Below, piece by piece: positions 15,273-23,615 of a DNA stretch of 64,000 bases. Numbering within the stretch: position 1 is the stretch's first letter; the number at the start of each line of letters is the position of its first letter. Where the stretch lies: positions 4,256 through 68,255 of the forward strand of contig CAZOJJ010000012.1 of the NCBI GenBank assembly GCA_964580105.1, in the 5' to 3' direction. This DNA is from CAZOJJ01 sp964580105. Its GTDB lineage: Bacteria > Bacteroidota > Rhodothermia > Rhodothermales > Rubricoccaceae. The notes under the pieces were generated by a model. It searched no databases. It saw only the letters and a program-made list of their open reading frames with translations, and was not told the DNA's origin. Position numbers and translations under genes: made by a program.

Positions 15273-16148
15273 TCAGGAGTTTGCGGCGGTGAGTTGGAGC
15301 GTCGCGAGGTAGGCGTGGAGCGCGGCGACCTCCGTGCTGTCGTACTGGCTCGTGAACGAGATCGGCATGAACTCCGGGTTCACCGTGCGGCCGCCGGGCG
15401 TCGTGCCGGTCCGGAGGAAGGTCGCGAACTCATCCATCGACCACTGGCCGGCGGCGAGGAGGGACGGGGCCGGCGGCGAGTCGGGGTTGGGCGGCTGGGC
15501 CCCCTGGAGGTTGTCGCCGTGGCAGTACGCGCAGATGGAGGAGGCAAGGTACTCCCCGTACTCGGCCGTCGGGCCGACGGGCGGGCGCTCGGCGCGGGCC
15601 GGCGCGGTGCGCACCTCGAAGGCGGGGTCGAGGAGGGCCGCGGCCATGATCCGCCCCGGTACGCGGATTTCCGTCGCGGGCAGTTCGTTGTCCACCGCCG
15701 GGAGCCGCTGGAGGTAGGCGATGAGGGCCGCGGCGTCCTCGTCGGAGAGACGGTGGAACGCGGCCGACGGCATGATGAAGACGGGCCGCCCGTCGGGCTT
15801 GACGCCGTGGCGGATGGAGCGATCCCAGTCCTCGGCGGTGTAGTGCGCGCCGACGCCACCCGCGCCCGGCGTGAGGTTCGAGGCGACGATGCGGAAGGGC
15901 GGGGCGTCCACGAACACCTGACCGGCGAGGCGCTCCCCGTGGCAATCGGGGCACCCGTTGGTGCGGGCGAGGTGCGCGCCCCGAGCGAGCGAGGCGGAGT
16001 CGCTAGGAAGGTCGAGGGCGGCGGTCTCGACGGCGTAGGTCTGCTTCAGCTTCGCGCCGCCGACCATGTACATGACGAACCCGGCGAGGAAGAGGACCAC
16101 GATGAGCCCACCGAGGCCGAGGCCGATCCACTTGAGTGCGTTGCGCAT
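15273..16148 (-). CDS. Membrane-anchored dihaem cytochrome c
   Basis: A 291-residue periplasmic electron carrier anchored by an N-terminal helix (about 8-29, WIGLGLGGLIVVLFLAGFVMYMVGG, uncleaved). There are two class-I cytochrome domains, with haem motifs CPDCH at 66-70 and CAYCH at 206-210. Candidate axial methionines are in FIMPSAAF (about 126) and EFMPISF (about 272). This layout is common in cytochromes that feed terminal oxidases or dehydrogenases. No partner enzyme is adjacent, so its redox partner is unknown. An exact TAnnTTTG promoter box lies 114-121 nt upstream. Confidence 0.93.
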   Translation of the reverse strand: MRNALKWIGLGLGGLIVVLFLAGFVMYMVGGAKLKQTYAVETAALDLPSDSASLARGAHLARTNGCPDCHGERLAGQVFVDAPPFRIVASNLTPGAGGVGAHYTAEDWDRSIRHGVKPDGRPVFIMPSAAFHRLSDEDAAALIAYLQRLPAVDNELPATEIRVPGRIMAAALLDPAFEVRTAPARAERPPVGPTAEYGEYLASSICAYCHGDNLQGAQPPNPDSPPAPSLLAAGQWSMDEFATFLRTGTTPGGRTVNPEFMPISFTSQYDSTEVAALHAYLATLQLTAANS

Positions 16149-16550
16149 GGAGAGAGTGTGTGAGTCGGAAGAATCGGGACGAGGCCGTCGTGCACGGGAT
16201 GCCGCCTACCGATCCAGACGACGAATCTCCGGCACGGCCCGCATATCCCGCCACCTTATTCGCAAACATAGGGATCCCAGACGAGCACGAGGCCCGAACC
16301 AGCGGCGAACGACGTGGACTCCGCTTCGCTCCCAAAGGCAGCCGGCGCGATCGCCGGAGGCGCGGCGCCGCTCGCGTTGACGAGACGCCGAGTGCGGTGC
16401 CGGCGCCGTGGGAGCAGCCCCCGATCCGGCCGATGCGCCGGCCGTCGAGGAGGGGCGTCAGGGCACAGCCTCCGCGCCAGAAGCTCGACGGCGTCGTCGC
16501 AGGTGGCTGCGACTTGGGCGACGCCGCTCCCCTCGATCCGAGCGACGCGC
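16149..16550. other. intergenic region between cytochrome c and acylphosphatase genes
   Basis: 402 bp without a convincing gene; the frames crossing it have no family features. It holds the promoter-like box at 16263-16270 and a 16-bp palindrome (CCGGCG-CGAT-CGCCGG) at 16342-16357 that could act as a weak terminator for the acylphosphatase gene. Confidence 0.6.
16263..16270 (-). promoter_or_regulatory. promoter -7 box TATGTTTG upstream of cytochrome c
   Basis: Minus-strand TATGTTTG, an exact match to the Bacteroidota -7 consensus TAnnTTTG, 114-121 nt before the ATG at 16148. The -33 region offers only TTCG about 20 nt further upstream. Confidence 0.45.
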
Positions 16551-16853
16551 TCAGGCGTACTCGATGGCGAACGTCTTGAACCGACCCGTCGCCGGCTCCC
16601 AGCGGACCTCCACCTCTTCCACCTCGGCGCCCTCGGGGCCCTGGTGGAGCGCGTCGAGGAAGGCGTCGAGGCGCGCACGCGACCCCTCGGCCGCGACGGT
16701 CACCGTCCCCTCGGGGTCGTTCCGCACCCAGCCCACGAGGCCGTAGCGCCGGGCCATCTGCCGCACGAAGTACCGGAAGCCGACGCCCTGCACGTGGCCG
16801 ACGATTTCGGCGACGAGGCGTTCATGGGACACGGTGGCGGGCGGGGCGGGCAT
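16551..16853 (-). CDS. acyP: Acylphosphatase
   Basis: Small cytoplasmic enzyme hydrolysing acyl phosphates. The 100-residue product has the acylphosphatase core GHVQGVGFRYFVRQMARRYGLVGWVRNDPEGTVTVAAEG, with the phosphate-binding loop VQGVGFR (catalytic Arg) and the catalytic Asn in WVRND. The length is typical (about 90-100). The ATG at 16853 (MPAPPATVSHERL) is preferred to the further upstream frame start. It stands alone between a long intergenic region and the terminator of phhA. Confidence 0.93.
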   Translation of the reverse strand: MPAPPATVSHERLVAEIVGHVQGVGFRYFVRQMARRYGLVGWVRNDPEGTVTVAAEGSRARLDAFLDALHQGPEGAEVEEVEVRWEPATGRFKTFAIEYA

Positions 16854-16970
16854 GGGGAGCGTCAGAATCGGAGTGCTTGGAGTGTATCGCACACACCGGT
16901 GGAGTGCAAGCGCGCGCGCGGTGCCGGCGGGGAATACGCGAGGCCCGGCCGTCGTATTGCCCTTCCCTTC

Positions 16971-17012
16971 AAAAATGAAGCGGCCCGAAGACCATCGCCT
17001 CCGGGCCGCCCT
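16971..17012 (-). terminator. Rho-independent terminator behind phhA
   Basis: Stem GCGGCCCG (16980-16987) / CGGGCCGC (17002-17009), 21 bp past the phhA stop. On the minus strand it is followed by TTCATTTTTG, a proper T-tract. Confidence 0.75.
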
Positions 17013-17030
17013 CTGTCTTTCCGAGGCCGG

Positions 17031-17864
17031 TCAGGCCGGCAACAGGCCGCGCCCGACGGCCCAGGCCCGGAATTCGGTCACGAGCTGGTCGAACGACTCC
17101 AGCACGAACAGGATCGGCTGGAGGTGCCACACCTCGTAGTCCTGGTGGATGACGGCCTCGACGGAGAACGGCCGCTGCTCGGCGTGGTCGAGCGCGTGGC
17201 GCACCTCTTCCTTCGAGGAGAGCACGCCCGCACCGAAGATGCGGATCTCCTGGGGGTCGCGGATGAGCCCGAACTCGACGGTGAACCAGTGCATCCGCTC
17301 CAGGCTCTGGCGGTCGATGCCCTCGGCGTTGAGGGCGGCCTGGCCGAAGAGCTGGTAGAAGTCGGCGAAGTCCGGCTGCGTGAGCATCGGCATGTGGCCG
17401 AAGATGTCGTGGAAGAGGTCCGGCGCCGGGGTGTAGTCGAGCTCGTCCTTGCCGCGGATGTAGTCCGTAGAGGGGAAGTGGCGGTTGGAGAGGAGGGTGA
17501 AGAAGTCGCGCTCGTGGAGGAGGCCGGGGATGCGGGCGACCTTCCAGCCGGTCTCGCGGTGGAGGATGCGCGAGAGGTCGGCGAGGGCGGGAATCCGGTC
17601 CGGCGTCATCTGGAGCTTCTCGACGCCGCGCAGGTACGCCGCGCCGGCGCGGCCGGGGAGCAGCTGCATCTGCCGCTCGAAGAGGAAGCGCCAGTTTTCG
17701 TGGTCCTCCTCGGGGTAGTCCGGGTACACGATCTCGTCGCCGATGGGCGGCGGGCCGTCGAGCTTCTGCGGGATGCAGCGGGGGTCGATGTCGGCAACGC
17801 CTTCCTTCTCGTAGGCCGAGATCGGGGCGTCCTCGGTAGCGGGGGTCGGGTTCGGATCGATCAT
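17031..17864 (-). CDS. phhA: Phenylalanine-4-hydroxylase
   Basis: Non-haem iron, pterin-dependent monooxygenase converting phenylalanine to tyrosine. The 277 residues match the bacterial single-domain enzyme. The iron ligands are H152 and H157 in PDLFHDIFGHMP and E197 in MHWFTVEFGL. The pterin/substrate region FLLSNRHFPSTDYIR-like (about 121-136) and FGAGVLSSKEE are also present. No regulatory ACT domain is present, as usual in bacteria. No pterin-recycling gene is adjacent. A TACCTTCT box lies 31 nt upstream and a terminator follows. Confidence 0.96.
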   Translation of the reverse strand: MIDPNPTPATEDAPISAYEKEGVADIDPRCIPQKLDGPPPIGDEIVYPDYPEEDHENWRFLFERQMQLLPGRAGAAYLRGVEKLQMTPDRIPALADLSRILHRETGWKVARIPGLLHERDFFTLLSNRHFPSTDYIRGKDELDYTPAPDLFHDIFGHMPMLTQPDFADFYQLFGQAALNAEGIDRQSLERMHWFTVEFGLIRDPQEIRIFGAGVLSSKEEVRHALDHAEQRPFSVEAVIHQDYEVWHLQPILFVLESFDQLVTEFRAWAVGRGLLPA

Positions 17865-17894
17865 GACGGAGACGGAGCGGGGAAGCGGTTCCGG

Positions 17895-17902
17895 AGAAGG
17901 TA
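17895..17902 (-). promoter_or_regulatory. promoter-like -7 box TACCTTCT upstream of phhA
   Basis: Minus-strand TACCTTCT, 31 nt before the phhA ATG, squeezed between phhA and the 17-bp tandem array that starts 10 bp further upstream. Confidence 0.45.
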
Positions 17903-17911
17903 CGTACGGCG

Positions 17912-18117
17912 GCTCAGCGCGGGGGTTCGCTCAGCGCGGGGGTTCGCTCAGCGCGGGGGTTCGCNNNNNNNNNNNNNNNNNNNNNNNNNNNNNNNNNNNN
18001 NNNNNNNNNNNNNNNNNNNNNNNNNNNNNNNNNNNNNNNNNNNNNNNNNNNNNNNNNNNNNNNNCGGCTCAGCGCGGGGGTTCGCTCAGCGCGGGGGTTC
18101 GCTCAGCGCGGGGGTTC
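17912..18117. repeat. tandem array of 17-bp units across the stop codon of the 78-aa gene, interrupted by an assembly gap
   Basis: Three exact copies of gctcagcgcgggggttc on each side of the gap. The stop codon (tca at 18103-18105 on the plus strand) of the membrane protein gene lies in the last copy; on the minus strand each unit reads EPPR-stop. The 55 nt 17910-17964 and 18065-18119 are identical and include two non-repeat bases at the left edge. The two contig ends may therefore simply overlap, with only three real copies. Confidence 0.97.
17965..18064. other. assembly gap (100 N placeholder)
   Basis: Exactly 100 N inside the 17-bp array. The flanking 55-mers are identical. Confidence 1.
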
Positions 18118-18339
18118 GCCCTTCGCGGGCTCCGACCCGCCGGGGCGGCGCAGCGCCAGCACGGCGTAGGTGATGCCGCCCACGAGGACGCCCCCCGCGA
18201 GGGTGAGAAGCCAGTTGACGCCCTCGTCGGGATTCATCCGGGGGGTCACGACGGCGAGGAGGAGGACGGCGACGAGCGCGGCGCCGACGGCCGCGAAGAG
18301 GGCGAACGGCGTGGCGGAGCGGGACGGGGCGTCGGGCAT
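18103..18339 (-). CDS. Small two-helix membrane protein (78 aa)
   Basis: A 78-residue protein with two hydrophobic helices (about 12-31, FALFAAVGAALVAVLLLAVV, and 41-63, VNWLLTLAGGVLVGGITYAVLAL) and a basic, Pro-rich tail ending GEPPR. The family is not recognised. It follows the 69-aa membrane gene by 22 bp on the same strand. The last codons and the stop are the unit of the 17-bp tandem array, so the coding end is one copy of the repeat. Confidence 0.65.
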   Translation of the reverse strand: MPDAPSRSATPFALFAAVGAALVAVLLLAVVTPRMNPDEGVNWLLTLAGGVLVGGITYAVLALRRPGGSEPAKGEPPR

Positions 18340-18361
18340 GGCGGAAGGGCGCTGGGAGGGG

Positions 18362-18571
18362 TCAGAGGCCGCCGCGCTCGGTGAGCCACTGTGCCAGCCG
18401 GAGGACCCCGGCGAGCAGCAGCACGGCCCCGAGCACGAAGACGGCGCGGAAGAGGCCGTCCGGCGTCCACGTCTCGAAGTGGAGGTAGCCGAGCACGGTC
18501 CAGTAGACGAACGTGCCCGCCGCGATCACGAGGCCGAAGAGGAGGACGAGCTTGTCCAGGGGCTCTTTCAC
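18362..18571 (-). CDS. Small two-helix membrane protein (69 aa)
   Basis: A 69-residue protein with two hydrophobic helices (about 7-29, KLVLLFGLVIAAGTFVYWTVLGY, and 41-62, FRAVFVLGAVLLLAGVLRLAQW). It has a short polar loop (LHFETWTPDG) and the tail LTERGGL. I do not recognise the family. It precedes the 78-aa membrane gene by 22 bp, so the two may form a small operon. About 154 bp separate it from the GH3 gene upstream. Confidence 0.62.
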   Translation of the reverse strand: MKEPLDKLVLLFGLVIAAGTFVYWTVLGYLHFETWTPDGLFRAVFVLGAVLLLAGVLRLAQWLTERGGL

Positions 18572-18725
18572 GAGCGGGGCGTTCGGGCGGTGGAAACGGG
18601 CGGGGCGAGGGGTTGGTTTCGGCAGGGGGGCGTGGCGGGGTTGCCCGCCTCGGTGCCGCTGCCGAGGCAGCGGGCCTGCGGTGGGTACGCAGCCGTGCGC
18701 CCCTGCGCCCTCTCACGCGTCCCCC

Positions 18726-20297
18726 TCACACGTCGCGCGCGGCCAGCACGTCGGCGAGGGCGTCCTGGGAGGCCGGCACGTCGGAGTAGGTGCAGAGGCG
18801 GGCCTGTGTGGCGCCGTAGCCTTCGAGACCGCGCGGGCTGCCGAGCGCCACCAGCGTCGTCGGCTTCATCGCGAGGAGCGACTCGACGAAGCGGCGCTCG
18901 CGGGCTGCAAGCCCGAAGCTGTGCCACGCCGCCGGCTTGACGATCACGGCCACGACGAGCTGCTTCGCCTCGCGGGCCTCGACGAGCACCTGGTCGAACG
19001 GCTCGTCCTCCCCCTCGTGGAACGGCTCCAGCTCGCGGTACGTCGCCTTCGGAAAACGGGACAGGACGGCGTCGCGGAGGGGCAGCCAACGGGGCTCCCC
19101 CGGCTGCGGGGCGGGCTTGACGAGGACGACGAGCGTGCCGGCGCCGTCGCCGAGGTCGGGCAGCTCGCCTTCGAGGCGGCGGACGGCCCCGCGCGCCACG
19201 CGCCACGCCTCCTTCCGGCTCGCCTCCGTGCCGACGACCTGCGGGAGGTAGGCGAAGGACGGATCGCGAAAGACGCCGTCACCGAAGCGATCGCGGAGCC
19301 GCCCGCGGAGGCGTTCGGCGCGGGCCAGCGCCGCGTCGAGCAGCGCCTCGTCCAACTCGCCGCGCTCAACGGCCACGGCCAATCCCTCGATGACGCCCTC
19401 GGGGTCCTTCACGTCGAGGAGGAGGTCCACGCCCGCCTTGAGCATCTCCACGGCCGCGCCCGCCTCGGTGCGCTCGTCGTCCTCGATGCCGCCCATGTGG
19501 AGGCTGTCCGTGATGACCACGCCGTCGAAGCCGAGCTCGGTGCGGAGGAGGTCGTGGAGGATGCGTCGCGAGCGCGTGGCCGGGAGCCCGCTCGGCTCCA
19601 GGCCGGCGTAGGCCACGTGCGCCGTCATGACGAGGTCGGTGCCCGCCTCGATGGCGGCCAGGAAGGGCGGGAGGTCGAAGGCGCGCGTCTCGTCCTCGGC
19701 GTCGTCCACGGCGGGGAGGACGGCGTGGGAGTCCTCGTGGGTGTTGCCGTGGCCGGGGAAGTGCTTGGCCGTGGTGAGGAGGCCGGCCGCCCGCGCTTCC
19801 TCGACGTAGGCGCGCACGAGCCGCTCTACCGTCGCCGTCTCGGTGCCGAAGGCGCGCGTGGAGATGATGGGGTTGCGCGGGTTGCGGTTGACGTCGGCCA
19901 CGGGCGCCAGGGCGACGTGTACGCCGCAGGCGAGGGCCTCCTCGGCGCCGATGCGGGCGAAGTCGCGCACGACGGCCTCGGTCTCGGCACCGCCGCCGAG
20001 GGCGCCGAAGGCCATCAGGTGGGGGAAGAGCGTGGCCCCGGCCACCTGCTGCCCGAGGCCGCGCTCCATGTCGGTCATGACGAGGAGGCCGCGGTCGGAG
20101 CGGGCCTGGAGGTCGAGGAGCGTCCGCCGGGTCTCGGGCCAGCGCCCGTTGAAGAGGATCAGCCCGCCGACGGGGTGCCGGTCGAGGAGCGCGGCGACGG
20201 CCTCGGCGTCCTGCTCGGCCGTGCGCGGCGGGATCATGTTGGAGCCGAGCCGGGCCACGACGAGGCCGGCGGCTTTCTCGCGGAGGGAGAGCGGCAT
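18726..20297 (-). CDS. Glycoside hydrolase family 3, beta-N-acetylglucosaminidase-like
   Basis: A 523-residue GH3 enzyme of the NagZ type, which cleaves N-acetylglucosamine from peptidoglycan or chitin fragments. The TIM barrel (about 1-340) has GGLILFNGRW, TDMERGLGQQV and the signature KHFPGHGNTHEDSH with its acid/base dyad (178-191). The nucleophile Asp is in VVITDSLHMGGI. A C-terminal alpha/beta domain follows (about 370-523), longer than in E. coli NagZ (341 aa). No signal peptide is seen with the ATG at 20297, so it is probably cytoplasmic. Whether it recycles peptidoglycan or uses another amino sugar is not settled by context. Confidence 0.88.
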   Translation of the reverse strand: MPLSLREKAAGLVVARLGSNMIPPRTAEQDAEAVAALLDRHPVGGLILFNGRWPETRRTLLDLQARSDRGLLVMTDMERGLGQQVAGATLFPHLMAFGALGGGAETEAVVRDFARIGAEEALACGVHVALAPVADVNRNPRNPIISTRAFGTETATVERLVRAYVEEARAAGLLTTAKHFPGHGNTHEDSHAVLPAVDDAEDETRAFDLPPFLAAIEAGTDLVMTAHVAYAGLEPSGLPATRSRRILHDLLRTELGFDGVVITDSLHMGGIEDDERTEAGAAVEMLKAGVDLLLDVKDPEGVIEGLAVAVERGELDEALLDAALARAERLRGRLRDRFGDGVFRDPSFAYLPQVVGTEASRKEAWRVARGAVRRLEGELPDLGDGAGTLVVLVKPAPQPGEPRWLPLRDAVLSRFPKATYRELEPFHEGEDEPFDQVLVEAREAKQLVVAVIVKPAAWHSFGLAARERRFVESLLAMKPTTLVALGSPRGLEGYGATQARLCTYSDVPASQDALADVLAARDV

Positions 20298-20369
20298 GGG
20301 GGACGGGAATCGAGGAGACGGGGACGGGAGGAAGGGAGGACGTGTACGGCGCTGCCTCTCCCCTGTTCT

Positions 20370-20438
20370 GCCCTCACTCCTTCGGTCCCTCACTCCTTCG
20401 GTCCCTCACTCCTTCGGTCCCTCACTCCTTCGGTCCCT
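20370..20438. repeat. tandem array, about 4.3 x 16 bp, across the nadD stop codon
   Basis: Three exact copies of tccctcactccttcgg, one copy with a single mismatch (20370-20385), and a partial copy. On the minus strand the unit contains the nadD C-terminal codons PKE and TGA; the real stop is at 20422-20424. The array was assembled without a gap. Confidence 0.98.
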
Positions 20439-21048
20439 GGTACAGCCCGTGCGCTTCGACGTAGGCCAGAACGGCATCCGGGACGAGATAGCGCACCGTC
20501 TGCCCCGCCGTCAGCCGGGCGCGCAGGGCCGTGCCGGAGAGGTCGAGCAGCGGCGCCTCGACGAACGTCGTCCGTTCCAGCGTGGAAGGCGGCACCGCCT
20601 CCAGGCGGTCGCCGGGGCGGCGGTACACGACGAGGCGGGCGAGGGCGAGGATGCCGGCCGGGTCGCGCCACGTCGCGAAGTCGGCGAGGCTGTCGCCGCC
20701 GAGGAGGAGCACGAGGTCGGCCTCCGGATGCGCGGCGCGCAGGGCGCGGAGCGTGTCCACGGTGTAGGAGGTGCCGCCGCGCTGGACCTCCAGGTCGGAC
20801 ACCGCGAAGCGGGGGTTGCCGTCCGTCGCCAGCTGGGTCATCGCCAGGCGGTGCTCGGCGGGCACGAGGCCGGGGGCGTCCTGCTTGTGCGGCGGCGTCG
20901 CGGCCGGCATCCAGAGGACGCGGTCGAGACCGGCCGCCTCGGCGGCGGCCTCCGCCACGGCGAGGTGGGCGACGTGCGGCGGGTTGAACGAGCCGCCGAA
21001 GACGGCGAGCCGGAGCACGGAGTTCGGGGTTCGGCGGGCAGCGCACAT
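20422..21048 (-). CDS. nadD: Nicotinate-nucleotide adenylyltransferase
   Basis: Makes deamido-NAD from nicotinate mononucleotide and ATP in NAD synthesis. The 208 residues form the nucleotidyltransferase fold, with GGSFNPPHVAHLAVAEAA (ATP-binding HxGH-type motif, here HVAH), WMPAATPPHKQD (substrate loop), GGTSYTVDTLR, LLLGGDSLADFATWRDP and the late LSGTALR (the ISxTxIR-type motif). Length is typical. A start nearer VLRLAVFGG is possible, but the ATG at 21048 is the only ATG nearby. It follows bamD by 48 bp and ends in a 16-bp tandem array. Confidence 0.95.
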   Translation of the reverse strand: MCAARRTPNSVLRLAVFGGSFNPPHVAHLAVAEAAAEAAGLDRVLWMPAATPPHKQDAPGLVPAEHRLAMTQLATDGNPRFAVSDLEVQRGGTSYTVDTLRALRAAHPEADLVLLLGGDSLADFATWRDPAGILALARLVVYRRPGDRLEAVPPSTLERTTFVEAPLLDLSGTALRARLTAGQTVRYLVPDAVLAYVEAHGLYQGPKE

Positions 21049-21096
21049 CGGATTCCACTCAAGCGGGAATCCGGAATCTAGAACCCCGCCCTCCGA

Positions 21097-21921
21097 TCAC
21101 CGGCTGGCCTGGCCGGCCTCGGGGGCCTGAGCGGCCCGGAGGCCGGTGTAGGCCCGGTCGTACTGGGCCTCGGCCTCGCGGAGGAGCGGGCTGTTCGGGA
21201 AGAGCTGGACGAAGCGGTCGTACGTGTCGAGCGCGGCCTGGTAGCGCTCGGCCTGGCGGTCGCGCACGCTGGCAGCGGCGAAGGCGGTCTGGGCGCGGAG
21301 CACGCCGAGGAGGGCGTCGTCGGCCAGCGGCGAGGTGGGGTATTCGTTGAGCACCTGCTCGTACTCGAGGATGGCCGCCTCGAAGAGGCCCCGTCGCTCG
21401 TAGAGTTCCCCGGCGGCGAACTCCTTCCGGGCCAGCTTCTCGCGCAGCTCGGCCTGCATCCGCACCACATCGTCGGTGAAGAGGGACGTCGGGTACTGGC
21501 TGAGGAAGAGGCGGATGTAGGCGAGGGCGCGGTCGGTGTCGGTCTGGTCGAGGTTGTAGGGCGGGCTCAGCTCGTAGTAGGCGCGGATCCGGTCGTAGGC
21601 CACCTCCTCCGTGCGGGGGTCGTTCGGGTAGAGGTCGATGAACCGGGTGAACTCGGTGGCCGCGAGGAGGTAGTTGCCGTTCTCGAAGTGCGCCTTGCCG
21701 GTGTAGAGCTGCGCCTCGTCCGCCCACTCGTTCGTCCGGCCGAAGTCGAGCACGGCGCGGTAGTACTCGATGGCGCGGTCGTACTTGCCCTCCTGGTAGG
21801 CCTGGCCGCCCTTGTTGTAGGCCTCCTCCGGCGAGTTGGCCACGACGCCGCCCGTGCCGGTGCATCCGGCTAGGACGAGCGCGCCGAGCAGCACGGCGGA
21901 GGCGAAGACGGAACGGGGCAT
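21097..21921 (-). CDS. bamD: Outer membrane assembly lipoprotein BamD
   Basis: Lipoprotein of the BAM complex that inserts beta-barrels into the outer membrane. The 274 residues start with a signal peptide and lipobox LVLAGC (about 16-20), then tetratricopeptide-type helices: PEEAYNKGGQAYQEGKYDRAIEYY, AQLYTGKAHFENGNYLLAATEFTRFIDLYPNDPRTEEVAYDRIRAYY, AYIRLFLSQYPTSLFTDDV and further repeats to about 255. Length and repeat spacing fit BamD. bamA is not in the window. nadD follows 48 bp downstream on the same strand. Confidence 0.92.
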   Translation of the reverse strand: MPRSVFASAVLLGALVLAGCTGTGGVVANSPEEAYNKGGQAYQEGKYDRAIEYYRAVLDFGRTNEWADEAQLYTGKAHFENGNYLLAATEFTRFIDLYPNDPRTEEVAYDRIRAYYELSPPYNLDQTDTDRALAYIRLFLSQYPTSLFTDDVVRMQAELREKLARKEFAAGELYERRGLFEAAILEYEQVLNEYPTSPLADDALLGVLRAQTAFAAASVRDRQAERYQAALDTYDRFVQLFPNSPLLREAEAQYDRAYTGLRAAQAPEAGQASR

Positions 21922-22104
21922 GGGCGACGGGGACGGTGCGAGAGCGACGCGGGCCACAACGGCACGGCGGACCGGGTTATTGCAGCGAGGATACGCACGG
22001 GCCTGCCCCCGCACGGCCGCCCCGGCGCGTCTTCTAGGCGATTCCGTAATGGCGGCACTGGGCACGCTGCTCGGCCTCGGAAGCGGATGCAAGTGCCAAA
22101 CGCC

Positions 22105-23535
22105 CTACTCCACCAGCACGGCCTCACCGTCCACGTACGCCATGACGAACAGCGCGCGGTTGACCTGCCCGCCGCCGAAGTCGATCCGGTGCGCGAGGCC
22201 CTGGTAACGCCCCGCGCTGCGGAGTCGCTCGGCCAGGTCGTCCGGGCCGGCGACGCCGTCGAGCTGGGCCAGGAGGAAGCGCGTCACGTCGTAGCCGATG
22301 AGCGCGAGGCGGTCGGCCCCGATGCCGGAGAGCGCCCGGTAGCGCGCGATGAAGTCGGCCGCCGCCGCGTCGTCCACGTGGAAGTCCTGCGTGAAGACGG
22401 TACCGAAGCGGCTGGCACGGGGACGCGAGGCGTCGAGCCCCTCCCACTCGGTGTTGCCGAGGGGGCGGATGCGCCCTTCGAGGCCCATCGCCTCCAGCCC
22501 GCGCAGCGCGTTGGCGGCGAACTCGGGCGCGTCGGCCCCGGTGACGGGGAGGTAGACGGCCTCCACGCCCTCCAGGCGGCCGGCGCCGAGGAGCTCCGGG
22601 AGCCGGCGCCAGCCGGTGGCGTCCGGCAGCGCCTCGCGCGTGACGACGGTGCCGCCGAGGCGGGCCACCTCGTCGGCGAAGGCGTCGCCCATCACTTCGC
22701 CGAAGGAGCCGCCCTCGGCCACGACGGCGAAGCGGGCGTGGCGGAGCCGGCGCACGGCGTGGCCGGCCATGGCCCGGCCGCGCATCCCGAATGTGGGGTT
22801 GGCCTGGAACACGTAGCGCCGCCCGCGCGCGACACCGTCGTCGGTGGCCAGCGGGGCGAGGAGCGGGACGCGCTCGGCCTCGGCCTCGTCGGCAGCGGCC
22901 AGCGCCTCCTCGCTGAAGAGCGGCCCCACGATGGCGTCGGCCCCTGCGTCTACGACGAGGCGGACGGCCTCGACGGCGCCCTCGGCCTCCCCGCCGGTGT
23001 CACGGAAAACCAGGCGGACGGGCCGGTCCGCGCGGGCGGCGTTGTGCTCGTCCACGGCCAGGCGGATGCCGTTGAAGAGGGCCTGCGCGAGGTAGTCCGT
23101 GTCGCCCGAGGCGGGGAGCACGACGCCGAGGTCGAACGGCGGCGCGGCGGCCGGTGCGGGAGGACCGCCCTGGATGGCGAGGCGGCGGACGCGCTCGGCC
23201 TCGGTGGCGTAGCGGCTCTCGGGGTAGAGGCGGAGGAACGTCGTCAGCGTCGAGATGGCCCGCTCGAAGTCGCCCTCGGCGTACGCCGCCTTGCCGGCCA
23301 TGAGGTGGGCGGCCGTCGTCCGCGCGTTGTACGCATACTCGTCGGTGACGCGCGTGAAGGCAGCGTGCGCGCCGGAATAGTTGCCGGCGCGGTAGCGGTC
23401 CAGCCCCGCGTCGAAGGCCTGCTCGGCGGCAGGGATGCGTTCGGCCGTGCGCGGCTGGGCCTGCGCGGCGAGGGGGAGAAGCAGGAGGAGCGCCCCGAAG
23501 GGCCACGCGACGCGGAGAGGGAACCGGTGGGTCAT
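22105..23535 (-). CDS. TPR plus type-1 periplasmic binding (amino-acid ABC/LpoA-like) protein
   Basis: A 476-residue secreted protein: signal peptide 1-26 (AQA cleavage), a TPR region (about 35-115, AAEQAFDAGLDRYRAGNYSGAHAAFTRV, GKAAYAEGDFERAISTLTTFLRLYPESRYA), then a periplasmic-binding type-1 fold (about 135-476) with DLGVVLPASGD, FNGIRLAVDEHN, ADAIVGPLFSEEALAAADEAE and VFQANPTFGMRGRAMAGHAV. The TPR-binding-protein fusion is like LpoA, the activator of penicillin-binding protein 1A, but also resembles Leu/Ile/Val receptors. No ABC permease genes are nearby, which favours an LpoA-like or other non-transport role. It follows guaA with its own promoter-like box. Confidence 0.83.
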   Translation of the reverse strand: MTHRFPLRVAWPFGALLLLLPLAAQAQPRTAERIPAAEQAFDAGLDRYRAGNYSGAHAAFTRVTDEYAYNARTTAAHLMAGKAAYAEGDFERAISTLTTFLRLYPESRYATEAERVRRLAIQGGPPAPAAAPPFDLGVVLPASGDTDYLAQALFNGIRLAVDEHNAARADRPVRLVFRDTGGEAEGAVEAVRLVVDAGADAIVGPLFSEEALAAADEAEAERVPLLAPLATDDGVARGRRYVFQANPTFGMRGRAMAGHAVRRLRHARFAVVAEGGSFGEVMGDAFADEVARLGGTVVTREALPDATGWRRLPELLGAGRLEGVEAVYLPVTGADAPEFAANALRGLEAMGLEGRIRPLGNTEWEGLDASRPRASRFGTVFTQDFHVDDAAAADFIARYRALSGIGADRLALIGYDVTRFLLAQLDGVAGPDDLAERLRSAGRYQGLAHRIDFGGGQVNRALFVMAYVDGEAVLVE

Positions 23536-23570
23536 CCGAGAAGACAGAGGACGGCGAGGCGGAGGGGCCT

Positions 23571-23578
23571 TCAACATA
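23571..23578 (-). promoter_or_regulatory. promoter-like -7 box TATGTTGA upstream of the periplasmic-binding gene
   Basis: Minus-strand TATGTTGA, 36 nt before the ATG at 23535, in the 80-bp space behind guaA. Confidence 0.4.
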
Positions 23579-23615
23579 CTCCGACTTCCGCCCTCCGTCC
23601 TCGGCTTCCATCGCC

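Noticed and set aside
16149..16550. A small gene in the cytochrome-acylphosphatase spacer
   Set aside because: The frames there have no start with ribosome-site support and only Arg/Ala-rich translations.
7754..20438. CRISPR-like look of the tandem arrays
   Set aside because: Units are 15-18 bp, head to tail, with no spacers between copies and no cas genes in the window.
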